Assembly: GCF_900156075.1 (NCBI RefSeq)
Contig: NZ_FTMM01000026.1
Location: 1-43,354 of the forward strand
Direction of reading: 5' to 3'
Length of the DNA stretch: 43,354 bases
Source: Chryseobacterium sp. RU37D
GTDB taxonomy: Bacteria > Bacteroidota > Bacteroidia > Flavobacteriales > Weeksellaceae
Made by a program: the position numbers and the translations under genes. How positions within the stretch are numbered: the first letter of the stretch is position 1; every line of letters starts with the position of its first letter. The notes beneath the pieces were generated by a model. The model was not told the origin of the DNA, made no database searches, and saw nothing but the letters and a program-made list of their open reading frames with translations. Positions 9,129-18,072 of the stretch are shown here, piece by piece.

Positions 9129-9842
9129 ATGAGTCAACTATTTTACCTGAAAGAGTGTCCTTCTACTAATGACGAAATTTCAAATTTTTTACTTTATGAA
9201 AATTCGGATTTTGTAACACTATATACATTCAATCAAACCAGAGGCCGCGGTCAGTACGGAAATACATGGTCATCAGTTGCTGAAAAAAATTTAGCATATA
9301 CATTGGCGGTAAAGACTCAAAACTTCCCGCTTTCCGATTTTATGTTCAATTATTATACCGCAATTATAATGAGGGATTATCTTGCCAATTTGACTGAAAA
9401 CAATGTAAAAATAAAATGGCCGAACGATATTATCCTTAAAAATAAAAAAATTGCGGGAATTTTAATTGAAAAGAAAAAAATTAATCAAAATAATTACTTC
9501 ATTATTGGGTGTGGAATCAATATTCTTCAGGAAGAATTTGATGAAATATCTAATGCCGGATCAATTTTTACGCAAACAGGAAAACGTTTTAAGCTTGAAA
9601 AATTTGCTATAAATCTTAATAATTTTTTGCTTAAAAAATTAAAAACCTTTCCTACAGAAGATCAAATCATGAATATTTTCAACTCTCATTTGTTCAAAAA
9701 GGATGAAATTTCTGTTTTTGAACTGAATAAAATGCGACAAAATGGCATCATTCGAAAAGCAGACGAAAAAGGTGAGCTCCTTATTGAGTTTGAAGACGGC
9801 CTGCAATCTTTTTATCACAAAGAAATAAAACTACTCTACTGA
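9129..9842 (+). CDS. birA: biotin--[acetyl-CoA-carboxylase] ligase
   Basis: This enzyme attaches biotin to carrier lysines of biotin-dependent carboxylases by way of biotinyl-AMP. The 237 residues hold the catalytic domain only: the biotin/ATP loop GRGQYGNTWSS (about 39-49), KWPNDI (about 97-102) and KKIAGILIE. The N-terminal DNA-binding domain of bifunctional BirA is absent, so it cannot be a repressor of the E. coli kind. It has its own promoter. Its 3' end overlaps the convergent lptF/G-like gene by seven bases. Confidence 0.93.
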   Translation: MSQLFYLKECPSTNDEISNFLLYENSDFVTLYTFNQTRGRGQYGNTWSSVAEKNLAYTLAVKTQNFPLSDFMFNYYTAIIMRDYLANLTENNVKIKWPNDIILKNKKIAGILIEKKKINQNNYFIIGCGINILQEEFDEISNAGSIFTQTGKRFKLEKFAINLNNFLLKKLKTFPTEDQIMNIFNSHLFKKDEISVFELNKMRQNGIIRKADEKGELLIEFEDGLQSFYHKEIKLLY

Positions 9843-10948
9843 TTGGCTCTTTTGAGATAAAGATAAGCTGCAAGCGGGAAAAACACCATATTCGGGATCC
9901 ACATACCTAAGGCAGGCGAAATACTTTTATTCTCTGAAACAATCTTCAGTGCTTCAAATGAGAATACAAAAACAAAAGCCAGGGAAATCCCTAACGCCAG
10001 GTTAATTCCCAACCCCCCACGTTTCTTTTGTGAAGAAAGCGAAAGTGCTAGAAACGTTAGAATTACGATAGACACGGGCATTGAAGTTCTCTGATGAAGC
10101 TCATTGAGATGTGCATTCAGGTTGCTGTTTCCTTTTTCCGTTTCTCTCTGGATGAATTTTAAAAGCTCAGGAGTTGTCTTATTCTGCCCCAAAAGCTCAT
10201 TTGGGAAAAGCTCCTCGGGGTCATGCCCGAAATTTTTCTTTAAATCAAAGCCATTAGAAAGCTTTTCGGTATCATCCTTATTGATGGTTTTCTCTGTATA
10301 AGAACTTAATACAAAAAGTTTTTTATCCTTATCCCAGCTCACATCGGATGCTTTTAATTCATGGATCATCCTTCTGTTTTTATCAAATTTCTGATACACA
10401 AATCCGGAACCTCTTTTTTCTCTTTTGTTCCAGGAATTAACGAAAATATACTCTGCTTTGCTCAATTGTGCGGAAACAGGAGCGGTCCCGAGCACTTTTT
10501 CTTTATTGGTAGCATTATAAGTGTAAGCTTCCAGCTGATTTTTCTGGATATTCGCCCAAGGCAATACAAAATGGTTGATGATCAATGAAATAATTGCAAT
10601 AAATAAGGAAGTGATAAGATAAGGCCTTGCAAACCTGTGAAAACTGGCACCGCTACTGATAACCGCCACAATTTCAGTATTGTTTGCCATCCTGGAAGTA
10701 AAATAAATGACAGAAATGAAAACCAGAATCGAAAGAAAGGTCATCACCAGATTAATAATCCAGAATGGATAAAAATGAATAAGGAAGTACGTAACATTTA
10801 ATTTTGCATCAATTGCCGTGGCATTTTCTATTCTGGGAATTTTCTGCTGTACATCAATTACCAAAACCACTATAGACAACAATATCAGCATGAAACTGAA
10901 AGTTCCAAGGTATTTTTTTACGATATATCTGTCTATAATTTTTAACAT
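9836..10948 (-). CDS. LptF/LptG-family permease
   Basis: This YjgP/YjgQ-family inner-membrane protein of 370 residues is the permease half of the ABC machine that extracts lipopolysaccharide toward the Lpt bridge. It shows the family plan: three hydrophobic helices in the first 130 residues, a long periplasmic beta-rich region (about 130-285) and three helices at the end. The N-terminus, IIDRYIVKKYLGTF, is typical. Only one such gene is present here, so a partner should lie elsewhere. It follows tgt by nine bases on the same strand. Confidence 0.9.
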   Translation of the reverse strand: MLKIIDRYIVKKYLGTFSFMLILLSIVVLVIDVQQKIPRIENATAIDAKLNVTYFLIHFYPFWIINLVMTFLSILVFISVIYFTSRMANNTEIVAVISSGASFHRFARPYLITSLFIAIISLIINHFVLPWANIQKNQLEAYTYNATNKEKVLGTAPVSAQLSKAEYIFVNSWNKREKRGSGFVYQKFDKNRRMIHELKASDVSWDKDKKLFVLSSYTEKTINKDDTEKLSNGFDLKKNFGHDPEELFPNELLGQNKTTPELLKFIQRETEKGNSNLNAHLNELHQRTSMPVSIVILTFLALSLSSQKKRGGLGINLALGISLAFVFVFSFEALKIVSENKSISPALGMWIPNMVFFPLAAYLYLKRANQ

Positions 10949-10957
10949 ATACTTATT

Positions 10958-12091
10958 TTAAAGCCTTTGTCTGAGAACCGGCACTACGGAATTTTTCCAC
11001 TCGTAGAAATCACCCGCCATGATGTGCTCTCTTGCCACTTTTACAAGATCCAAATAAAACGCTAAATTATGAATTGAAGCAATTTGTTTTGCCAGATATT
11101 CTTTTGAAACGAATAAATGCCTCACATAAGCCTTCGAATATTCTCTATCTACGAAACTTGTACCAAATTCATCCAAAGGCGAAAAGTCTTTTTTCCACTT
11201 TTCATTTTTCAGGTTCATAACCCCTTTCCAGGTGAAAAGCATTGCATTTCTTGCATTTCTTGTAGGCATTACGCAATCCATCATATCAATTCCCAGGCCT
11301 ATAGATTCCAGAATGTTCCACGGAGTTCCTACCCCCATGAGGTATCTTGGTTTTTCTTTAGGCAGAATATCGGTAACCTCATCTGTGATTCTGTACATTT
11401 CCTCTTCAGGTTCGCCCACGGAAAGCCCGCCAATGGCATTTCCTTCTGCCCCTGCTTCAGCAATTACTTCTGCAGAAATTTTTCTTAAATCTGAAAATGT
11501 AGAACCCTGAACGATTGGGAAAAGCCTTTGTTTGTGACCATATAATTCGGGATTATTCTCTGTCCATTCAATACATCTTTTCAGCCATCGGTGTGTGAGC
11601 TCCATTGATAATTTTGCCTGCCCGTATTCGCAAGGATAGGCTACACATTCATCAAAAGCCATAAAAATATCGGCCCCGATCTGCCTTTGGATCTCCATGG
11701 ATTTTTCAGGAGTAAACATGTGGTAGCTTCCATCGATATGAGACTTGAATCTTGCCCCTTCTTCGGACATTTTCCGGCTGCTCGCCAATGAAAATACTTG
11801 AAAACCTCCGGAATCGGTAAGAATCGGAAGATTCCAGTTCATGAATTTATGCAGTCCTCCTGCTTCCTGCATCACTTCCATCCCCGGACGAAGGTAAAGA
11901 TGATAGGTGTTCCCCAAAATAATCTGGGCTTTTATATCTTCTCTCAGTTCTCTCTGGTGAACGGTTTTTACACTTGCAACCGTACCTACCGGCATAAAGA
12001 TCGGGGTTTGGATTTTCCCGTGATCTGTGGTAAGCTCTCCCGCCCTTGCCTTGCCTTCGGAGGTTTTTTCTATAGTAAAAAATTTCTGCAT
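10958..12091 (-). CDS. tgt: queuine tRNA-ribosyltransferase
   Basis: This enzyme exchanges guanine at the wobble position of GUN-anticodon tRNAs for a queuosine precursor. The 377 residues keep the active site: Asp93 in LTDSGGFQVF, GGLSVGEP near 221-228 and the nucleophile Asp272 in MDCVMPTRNAR. The C-terminal zinc site seen in E. coli (CxCxxC plus His) is not intact. By alignment the three Cys are replaced by Gly310, Ser312 and Asp315 in EFGTSFVDREYS, while His341 (HNL) remains. The rest is normal in length and sequence, so this is probably a lineage variant and not a dead gene. It lies between the DUF4296 lipoprotein gene and the LptF/G-like gene. Confidence 0.95.
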   Translation of the reverse strand: MQKFFTIEKTSEGKARAGELTTDHGKIQTPIFMPVGTVASVKTVHQRELREDIKAQIILGNTYHLYLRPGMEVMQEAGGLHKFMNWNLPILTDSGGFQVFSLASSRKMSEEGARFKSHIDGSYHMFTPEKSMEIQRQIGADIFMAFDECVAYPCEYGQAKLSMELTHRWLKRCIEWTENNPELYGHKQRLFPIVQGSTFSDLRKISAEVIAEAGAEGNAIGGLSVGEPEEEMYRITDEVTDILPKEKPRYLMGVGTPWNILESIGLGIDMMDCVMPTRNARNAMLFTWKGVMNLKNEKWKKDFSPLDEFGTSFVDREYSKAYVRHLFVSKEYLAKQIASIHNLAFYLDLVKVAREHIMAGDFYEWKNSVVPVLRQRL

Positions 12092-12098
12092 CTTTTAA

Positions 12099-12470
12099 TT
12101 ATCTTGCGAAATTCGGGACATTGCCGTTTTTCTTCAATTTATCCTTTACATACTGATCCGCTTTTGGATCTTTTTCTATTAATATTTGCTGTGCATTCTC
12201 TACAATTCCGTTCATTTTTTCTTTTACGACATAATATCTGAAGCTATCAACAAAATCTTTCGGCTTTACATTATGTGTTTTCAGAACGTATCTTGTTCCT
12301 GCTTCCAGGTTAGAATTAGGGTACATATAAGTGGCCTGGTCGTTTATGGCCAGATCAGCCATAATTTCAGCCATCTGATCTTTTGGGACTAGATTTTCAG
12401 GTTTATCGATATAATCTCCTTCACAAGAAACGACGAACATCAGAAGGAAAATGAAGATCAGCTTTTTCAT
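12099..12470 (-). CDS. DUF4296 lipoprotein
   Basis: This small lipoprotein of about 123 residues has a signal peptide ending in the lipobox VVSC (residues 13-16), so it should be anchored in a membrane. The body, with PKDQMAEIMADLAI and a long helical C-terminus, fits DUF4296, a Bacteroidota family of unknown role. I chose the ATG at 12470 because it overlaps the TGA of the upstream glycosyltransferase as ATGA and puts the signal peptide at the N-terminus. The longer frame would add eight residues in front of it. Confidence 0.85.
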   Translation of the reverse strand: MKKLIFIFLLMFVVSCEGDYIDKPENLVPKDQMAEIMADLAINDQATYMYPNSNLEAGTRYVLKTHNVKPKDFVDSFRYYVVKEKMNGIVENAQQILIEKDPKADQYVKDKLKKNGNVPNFAR

Positions 12471-13183
12471 AATCTGTTGATTATTGATTTCCATTTTAAA
12501 TTTAAAACTCCAAAAACCGCTTCATGAATGATCCCGCCATTCATTTTGCTTTCTCCCAGAATTCTGTTTGTAAAAATAATGGGTACTTCTACAATTTTGA
12601 ATCTTTTTTTAAAGGCCCGGAACTTCATTTCAATCTGAAACCCATATCCTTTTAACCTTACATTATCCAGCCCGATCTCTTCCAACACCTTTCTTGAAAA
12701 ACAAACGAAACCTGCTGTGGTATCATGAATGGGTAAACCTAAAATGAATCTTACATATTTCGAGGCAAAATAAGAAAGTAACACCCTTCCCATGGGCCAG
12801 TTCACAACATTTACTCCTTTGGAATAGCGTGATCCTATGGCCATGTCTGCATTTTTACAGGCTTCAAAAAGCTTAGGCAGATCGTTCGGGTTGTGAGAAA
12901 AATCTGCATCCATTTCGAAAATGTAATCGTATTTGTTTTCGATTGCCCATTTAAAACCATGGATATATGCTTTTCCCAGACCATCTTTCATGTGTCTTAT
13001 AGATAAGTGAAGGTAATGTGGAAATCGTCTCTGCAAATCCTTTACCATTTCCGCAGTTCCATCAGGAGATGAATCATCCACTACTAAAATATGAAATTCA
13101 TCTTCCAATGCAAAAACCGCGGAAATAATATTTTCAATATTTTCCTTTTCGTTGTAAGTCGGAATGATGACCAGTTTTTTCAT
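12467..13183 (-). CDS. polyprenol monophosphomannose synthase, GT2 family
   Basis: This cytoplasmic GT-A glycosyltransferase of about 238 residues resembles dolichol-phosphate mannosyltransferase. The N-terminus has VIIPTYNEKENI, followed by VVDDSSPDGT and the metal-binding FEMDADFSHNP. GSRYSKG and a late basic stretch are also typical. It would load a sugar from a nucleotide donor onto a lipid carrier for use outside the membrane. The start at 13183 (MKKLVIIPTYNE) is the family's usual one. A TATCTTTG box lies only 10-17 bases upstream, implying a very short leader. Confidence 0.88.
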   Translation of the reverse strand: MKKLVIIPTYNEKENIENIISAVFALEDEFHILVVDDSSPDGTAEMVKDLQRRFPHYLHLSIRHMKDGLGKAYIHGFKWAIENKYDYIFEMDADFSHNPNDLPKLFEACKNADMAIGSRYSKGVNVVNWPMGRVLLSYFASKYVRFILGLPIHDTTAGFVCFSRKVLEEIGLDNVRLKGYGFQIEMKFRAFKKRFKIVEVPIIFTNRILGESKMNGGIIHEAVFGVLNLKWKSIINRL

Positions 13184-13242
13184 TTCAATTTGCAAAGATA
13201 GTTTATTTAACCTTTTTATTTTATACAAAATAATCTATAATT

Positions 13243-13929
13243 TTGCAAAAAATTATTCAGTTGCTATTGTCACAAAACATTACAAATCAAATAAGAATAC
13301 CTGAGAATAACGATTGGGTTATCTTTATATTACTGGGCTGTATCTTTTTATACCTCTTTATGATGAATATCGTAGAGAGGGAAGCCAACCTGAGGGATTT
13401 TCTGCTTCAAAAATATTTTGATGCAAGCAACAACTTGCCCAGTTGGGTGATTACTTCTTGTGTGACAGCTCTTTTATTATCCGTTGTAATCTCGCAATAT
13501 ATTCCTGTAGTTCCGAAATTTATTGCTGGTCTGCAGCTTTTCGGATTTCAACTGAATAAATTTGGGTTTTGCTTAATTGCCATGATCTTTTTTTATCTGA
13601 TAAAATCATGTTTGGGATTTTTATTTTACCAAAGTATTGGCGATGGAAAAAAATGGTCGATTTTTTATTTTACCTCCACAAAATTTTATTTCGTTCTTTC
13701 ATTTTTACTGATAATTTTATGTATAACCCATTATTATTTCCCGATAGACAGAAATAAAATGTTTTTATACTATTTGTGGTTTTTTTCTTTCGTATTTATT
13801 TTCAAGGTTTTTTTCTATTTATTTCACAAAAACAACGTCTTACCTGAAAAATGGTATTATAAATTTTTGTATATTTGCACCCTCCAAATTGCACCTCTTT
13901 TGTTGCTTTGGAAATTATTATTTTTTTAA
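13243..13929 (+). CDS. DUF4271 membrane protein
   Basis: This hydrophobic protein of up to 228 residues has about six or seven transmembrane helices and matches the Bacteroidota DUF4271 family, of unknown function. It sits directly before hemD, a conserved arrangement. The start is uncertain. The first candidate is TTG at 13243, but a TAATTTTG promoter box at 13238-13245 overlaps it, so a downstream TTG (13261 or 13267) may be used. No in-frame ATG occurs before the first helix. Confidence 0.8.
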   Translation: MQKIIQLLLSQNITNQIRIPENNDWVIFILLGCIFLYLFMMNIVEREANLRDFLLQKYFDASNNLPSWVITSCVTALLLSVVISQYIPVVPKFIAGLQLFGFQLNKFGFCLIAMIFFYLIKSCLGFLFYQSIGDGKKWSIFYFTSTKFYFVLSFLLIILCITHYYFPIDRNKMFLYYLWFFSFVFIFKVFFYLFHKNNVLPEKWYYKFLYICTLQIAPLLLLWKLLFF

Positions 13930-13937
13930 TAAAGTCA

Positions 13938-14681
13938 ATGATGAGAATAAAGTCTATATTGGTATCTCAACCAGCGCCTAGCGAGTCGTCTCCGTATTTG
14001 GATATTGCGAAGAAGGAAAAAATAAAGATTGATTTCCGTCCTTTTATCCACGTCGAAGGAGTTGACAATAAAGAATTAAGAACACAGAAGATTGATCTTA
14101 CGCAATATACGGGAATTATTTTCACCAGTAAGAATGCTATTGATCATTATTTCAGATTAGCAGAAGAACTGCGTTTTGCGGTTCCTGATACAATGCGATA
14201 TATCTGTCAGTCTGAGGCTATTGCAAATTATCTTCAAAAACATATTGTTTACAGAAAAAGAAAGATCAGCTTTGGGGAAAAGAATTTCTCAGACCTGCTG
14301 CCTCTTTTCAAAAAGTTTCCTACGGAAAAATATCTGCTGCCATCATCTGATGTGATAAGCCCGGATATTGTAAAAACAATGGAAGCTTCTAATGTAGACT
14401 GGACAAGAGCAATCATGTACAGAACAGTATGCAGTGACCTTACGGATATTAATATTAAGGATTATGAGATGCTGATTTTCTTTAGCCCTCAGGGAATCAA
14501 ATCACTGCAGCAAAATTTCCCGGATTTTAAGCAAGAAGAAACTAAAATCGGGGTTTTTGGTGCGACTACTTCAGCAGCAGCGGAAGAAGCAGGTCTAAAG
14601 GTAAATCTGATGGCTCCTACAAAAGAAACGCCTTCCATGACAATGGCATTGGAAAAGTATATTAAAGCTCTTCACAAGTAG
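13938..14681 (+). CDS. hemD: uroporphyrinogen-III synthase
   Basis: This enzyme closes and inverts ring D of hydroxymethylbilane to give uroporphyrinogen III in haem synthesis. About 247 residues form two similar lobes. Recognisable parts are ILVSQPAPSESSPY at the N-terminus, IIFTSKNAIDHYF, and FFSPQGIKSL with IGVFGATTSAAAEEAGL in the second lobe. I chose the ATG at 13938 (with another at 13941), nine bases after the DUF4271 stop; longer frames would run into that gene. HemD sequences diverge strongly, so the call rests on overall pattern and context. Confidence 0.88.
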   Translation: MMRIKSILVSQPAPSESSPYLDIAKKEKIKIDFRPFIHVEGVDNKELRTQKIDLTQYTGIIFTSKNAIDHYFRLAEELRFAVPDTMRYICQSEAIANYLQKHIVYRKRKISFGEKNFSDLLPLFKKFPTEKYLLPSSDVISPDIVKTMEASNVDWTRAIMYRTVCSDLTDINIKDYEMLIFFSPQGIKSLQQNFPDFKQEETKIGVFGATTSAAAEEAGLKVNLMAPTKETPSMTMALEKYIKALHK

Positions 14682-14703
14682 GCTTTATCATAAAATATAA
14701 GTG

Positions 14704-14740
14704 AACCGTCTTTTCATCTCAGGAAAGATGGTTTTTTTTT
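14704..14740 (+). terminator. rho-independent terminator after hemD
   Basis: AACCGTCTTT (14704-14713) pairs with AAAGATGGTT (14724-14733) with one G-U pair, followed by a run of T to 14740. It ends the DUF4271-hemD unit. Confidence 0.88.
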
Positions 14741-14767
14741 AATTAAATTTGAACAAAAATTCACATT

Positions 14768-14800
14768 GAATGAAACGTCCTTAACATAGACGTTCCATTC
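14768..14800. promoter_or_regulatory. 12-bp inverted repeat before oligopeptidase gene
   Basis: GAATGAAACGTC (14768-14779) faces GACGTTCCATTC (14789-14800) with one mismatch and a nine-base spacer. It lies 28 bases before the oligopeptidase ATG and just after a TAAATTTG box (14744-14751). It could be an operator or a 5'-leader hairpin. There is no adjoining T run. Confidence 0.45.
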
Positions 14801-14827
14801 GATCGGATAAAAAATAAAAATATTCGG

Positions 14828-16879
14828 ATGAAAGCTCCACAGGCAAAAAAAATAGAAAAAATACTTGAAATACACAACGATAAAAGGATTGACAATTATT
14901 TCTGGCTTAACGAAAGAGAAAATCCTGAAGTCATCAAATACCTCGAAGAAGAAAATGCTTATGCAGATTTTGTCATGAAAGACACGGAAAAGCTTCAGGA
15001 AGAACTTTTTGAAGAAATGAAGGCCCGTTACAAAAAAGATGATGAATCCCTGCCCTATTTTTTCAACGGTTATTGGTATATCGTCCGTTATGAAGAAGGA
15101 AAAGAATATCCTATTTTCTGTAGAAAATACAGCAGCCTGGACAATGAAGAAGAGATCATTCTTGATGTCAATATTCTGGCTGAAGGCGAAAGCTATTTCG
15201 AGGTAGGAAGCGTTGCCGTTTCCCCAAACAACCAGCTGGCTTCTTTTTCAACAGATAATGTAAGCAGAAGGATCTACAACATTAAATTTAAAGATTTAAA
15301 AACAGGAAAAATCCTTCCCGACACCATTGAAAACACTACAGGGAAAGCAGTCTGGGCCAATGATAATAAGCACATTTTCTACATTAGAAAAGATGCAAGC
15401 CTGAGGGCTTTCCAAGTTTACAGGCATGAATTGGGCACTGATACTTCAGAAGACGTTTTAATTTTTCATGAAAAAGATGAAACCTTTGATGTCAACGTTT
15501 TTAAAACCAAATCGTTGGAATATATTTTTATTGCAAGCTCCAGCACGATTTCGGATGAGCACAGATTCATTCCTTCTGATAATGTTTTTACGGACTGGAC
15601 GATTATTCAGCCGAGAATTGATGATTTGGAATATTCCGTTGAGCATTACGAGGATGAGTTTTACATTATAACCAATGCAGATGATGCTTTCAACTTTAAA
15701 ATTGTAAAAGCAAAAATCAATAACTGCGGAATGGAAAACTGGGTTGATATAATCCCTCACCGCCCGGAAGTTTTGCTGGAAGGCTTTGAAATCTTTAAAA
15801 ACTATTTGGTTCTTGAGGAAAGAGAGGAAGGTTTACTCCAAATAAAAATTATTGATGAAAAAACTCAGGAATCTTATTATTTACCCTTTTCAGATCCTAC
15901 CTACACGGCTTACATTGGGGTAAATCTTGAATTTGATACGGAGGTTTTGCGTTACGGTTACACTTCTTTAACACAGCCAAGCTCGACTTATGAATATAAT
16001 ATGAAGGAAAAAACCACTAAACTCCTGAAACAGCAGGAAGTCTTGGGTGGAAAATTCTTTGCTGAAAATTATATTTCCGAAAGAATCTGGGCAGAATCAA
16101 GAGATGGTGAAGCAAAAATTCCGATTTCTTTAGTTTATCATAAAAACACGGAAAAATCTGCGGATACACCTTTGCTTTTGTATGGTTATGGAAGCTACGG
16201 ACACACGGTAGATGCCAGTTTTTCAAACGTAAGGTTATCGATTTTAGACAGAGGATTTATTTATGCCATCGCCCACATCAGAGGCGGCGAATATTTAGGA
16301 AGAGAATGGTATGAAAACGGAAAAATGCTCTTCAAGAAAAATACATTCTTCGACTTTATTGATGCAGGAAAGTTTTTGATTAAAGAAAATTACACCTCTT
16401 CAAAACACCTTTACGCAATGGGCGGAAGCGCGGGCGGACTGTTGGTGGGTGCAGTAATGAACTACGAACCTACCCTATTCAACGGGATTGTGGCACAAGT
16501 TCCTTTCGTGGACGTTGTTTCAACGATGTTGGATGAAACAATTCCTTTAACAACCGGAGAATATGACGAGTGGGGAAATCCGAACGACGAAGAATATTAT
16601 CATTATATGAAAGAATATTCACCCTATGATAATGTCGAAGCAAAAGATTATCCTAATTTACTGATTACTACAGGTCTCCATGATTCCCAGGTTCAGTATT
16701 GGGAGCCTGCAAAATGGACCGCAAAATTGAGAGAATTAAAAACGAATAACAATATTTTGATTTTCAAAACAGATATGAGCGCAGGGCACGGCGGTGCAAG
16801 CGGACGATTTGAATCACTTAAAGAAGATGCATTAGAATATGCATTTTTATTAAAATTAGAAAAGAAAAAAGATGATTAA
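14828..16879 (+). CDS. ptrB: oligopeptidase B (S9A serine peptidase)
   Basis: This 683-residue cytoplasmic prolyl-oligopeptidase-family enzyme has no signal peptide. The N-terminal beta-propeller (about 70-400) is followed by the alpha/beta-hydrolase domain. The nucleophile lies in MGGSAGGLLVGAV (Ser near residue 535), the Asp probably near HDSQVQYWEPAKW, and the His in SAGHGGASGR. GEYDEWGNPNDEEYY and EYSPYDNV are close to oligopeptidase B, which cuts after basic residues in short peptides, and less like proline-specific members. Cleavage preference is inferred from that likeness. It overlaps the next gene by eight bases. Confidence 0.9.
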   Translation: MKAPQAKKIEKILEIHNDKRIDNYFWLNERENPEVIKYLEEENAYADFVMKDTEKLQEELFEEMKARYKKDDESLPYFFNGYWYIVRYEEGKEYPIFCRKYSSLDNEEEIILDVNILAEGESYFEVGSVAVSPNNQLASFSTDNVSRRIYNIKFKDLKTGKILPDTIENTTGKAVWANDNKHIFYIRKDASLRAFQVYRHELGTDTSEDVLIFHEKDETFDVNVFKTKSLEYIFIASSSTISDEHRFIPSDNVFTDWTIIQPRIDDLEYSVEHYEDEFYIITNADDAFNFKIVKAKINNCGMENWVDIIPHRPEVLLEGFEIFKNYLVLEEREEGLLQIKIIDEKTQESYYLPFSDPTYTAYIGVNLEFDTEVLRYGYTSLTQPSSTYEYNMKEKTTKLLKQQEVLGGKFFAENYISERIWAESRDGEAKIPISLVYHKNTEKSADTPLLLYGYGSYGHTVDASFSNVRLSILDRGFIYAIAHIRGGEYLGREWYENGKMLFKKNTFFDFIDAGKFLIKENYTSSKHLYAMGGSAGGLLVGAVMNYEPTLFNGIVAQVPFVDVVSTMLDETIPLTTGEYDEWGNPNDEEYYHYMKEYSPYDNVEAKDYPNLLITTGLHDSQVQYWEPAKWTAKLRELKTNNNILIFKTDMSAGHGGASGRFESLKEDALEYAFLLKLEKKKDD

Positions 16880-17216
16880 CGAAGCAGAACAATGGCAGAA
16901 AGTACAACAATTTTTCATTGAAAATTTTGACACTGAGAAAGATGCTCCGATTGAAACGTATTTGTTTTTAATCGGCCTTCAGGAGTTGGGAAGCGGCCAG
17001 CAGAAATATACGAAAGATGACAAGGTAAATCTAATCCACATTGCAGTCTGCAGATTATTAGAGCCTTTCGGGTATTATAAATTTTCGCATTATGACGATG
17101 ACGGCTATCCGCATTTTGAAAAGCTGGAAGACCTTCCCGAGCTTAAACCAAATGAGCAGCAGCTTTTAATGAAAAAAGCGATCATTCAGTATTTTCAGGA
17201 TGAGGAATTAATTTGA
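16872..17216 (+). CDS. conserved hypothetical protein
   Basis: I do not recognise a named domain in this acidic, soluble protein of 114 residues, with segments such as YLFLIGLQELGSGQQKYTKD and HYDDDGYPHFEKL. It has no signal peptide or membrane helix. Its ATG lies inside the end of the oligopeptidase gene (eight-base overlap), so the two are translated together, and a terminator follows 45 bases after the stop. Codon use resembles its neighbours, so it is a real core gene. A role tied to the peptidase is possible but not shown. Confidence 0.8.
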   Translation: MINEAEQWQKVQQFFIENFDTEKDAPIETYLFLIGLQELGSGQQKYTKDDKVNLIHIAVCRLLEPFGYYKFSHYDDDGYPHFEKLEDLPELKPNEQQLLMKKAIIQYFQDEELI

Positions 17217-17260
17217 GAATGAGATAATTTGAAAATTTTTGAATTGTATACAATAAAAAT

Positions 17261-17287
17261 GGAAGGTAATTTTTACTTTCCTTTTTT
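17261..17287 (+). terminator. rho-independent terminator
   Basis: GGAAGGTAA (17261-17269) pairs with TTACTTTCC (17273-17281) with one G-U pair and is followed by TTTTTT. It closes the oligopeptidase unit. Confidence 0.85.
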
Positions 17288-17302
17288 ATTCTTCTTTAAG
17301 TT

Positions 17303-17363
17303 TTGGCTAAAGCCAATCTGCTTTCATTTGCATTGAAAACGGGCTAAAGCCCGTTCCTACTGA
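17303..17363. repeat. twin GGCTAAAGCC hairpins (copy 2)
   Basis: TTGGCTAAAGCCAA at 17303-17316 and CGGGCTAAAGCCCG at 17340-17353 are separated by 23 bases and followed by TTCCTACTGA. The same two hairpins in the same order occur at 4158-4210. The spacers differ, which means that the hairpins themselves are conserved. Confidence 0.85.
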
Positions 17364-17383
17364 TAATATCACTTTTTTAATTT

Positions 17384-17869
17384 TCAAATTAAAATATCTT
17401 CTAACTGATTCAGTCCCCTTTTGAAACCTTCTTCAAAACCCATTTCCAAAAGCATTTTCAAAGCTTCTTCCGTAGGAAAATGAATATTGACGGTCACTTT
17501 CGTTCCTTCCTCTACTCCTGTAAAACCAAATAACCATTTCGCTTCAGGAAAATCTGGATTAATGTTTCCATTTTCGTCGCAGAACACATCCACTCCGTCA
17601 AAACTTCTGTGTTCTGTGATTTCACCATATTTCACCATAGCATAATGCCTTTCTCCTTCCGGACCGACCATTGAATACAGCCAGCTTCCTCCTCCTTTAA
17701 AATCCTGGCTTTTTGTTTCGCATTTCCATGGTTTTGGAGCCCACCACTGATCCAATAATTCGGATTTGGTAAAATAATCCCAAACTTTTGAAACCTCAGT
17801 ATGATAGATTTTCATCACATAAACAGAATTTGATTCAAAATCTTTGTTAAAAATGATATTCGATTCCAT
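17384..17869 (-). CDS. SRPBCC/AHSA1-like protein
   Basis: This cytoplasmic protein of about 161 residues is of the START-like SRPBCC superfamily (activator of Hsp90 ATPase-like branch). Typical stretches are VWDYFTKSELLDQWWAPKPW near the N-terminus, the GGSWLYSMVGPEG strand and the late amphipathic helix MGFEEGFKRGLNQLEDIL. The fold forms a hydrophobic pocket, but the ligand is unknown. I prefer the ATG at 17869 because the seven extra residues of the longer frame are not family-like. Confidence 0.85.
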   Translation of the reverse strand: MESNIIFNKDFESNSVYVMKIYHTEVSKVWDYFTKSELLDQWWAPKPWKCETKSQDFKGGGSWLYSMVGPEGERHYAMVKYGEITEHRSFDGVDVFCDENGNINPDFPEAKWLFGFTGVEEGTKVTVNIHFPTEEALKMLLEMGFEEGFKRGLNQLEDILI

Positions 17870-18072
17870 AATAATAATTGTTTTATACAAAGCTAATTCT
17901 TTATCGTGGCATAAGACTTTTCCTATGGCAAGTAATTAAAATTTATAAATAAATGTTAAAAAACCATGTTTTAAGAAAAATTACACAATTTTTTGGCTCG
18001 TTTTTTGTTTATCAAGTCTTAAAATGTTTAATTTTAACATTCATTTTTTTAAAAACTCATAAAATAGCATAA

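Noticed and set aside
11117..11510. Plus-strand open frames of 92-123 codons opposite tgt
   Set aside because: They lie entirely within tgt on the opposite strand and show no family features.
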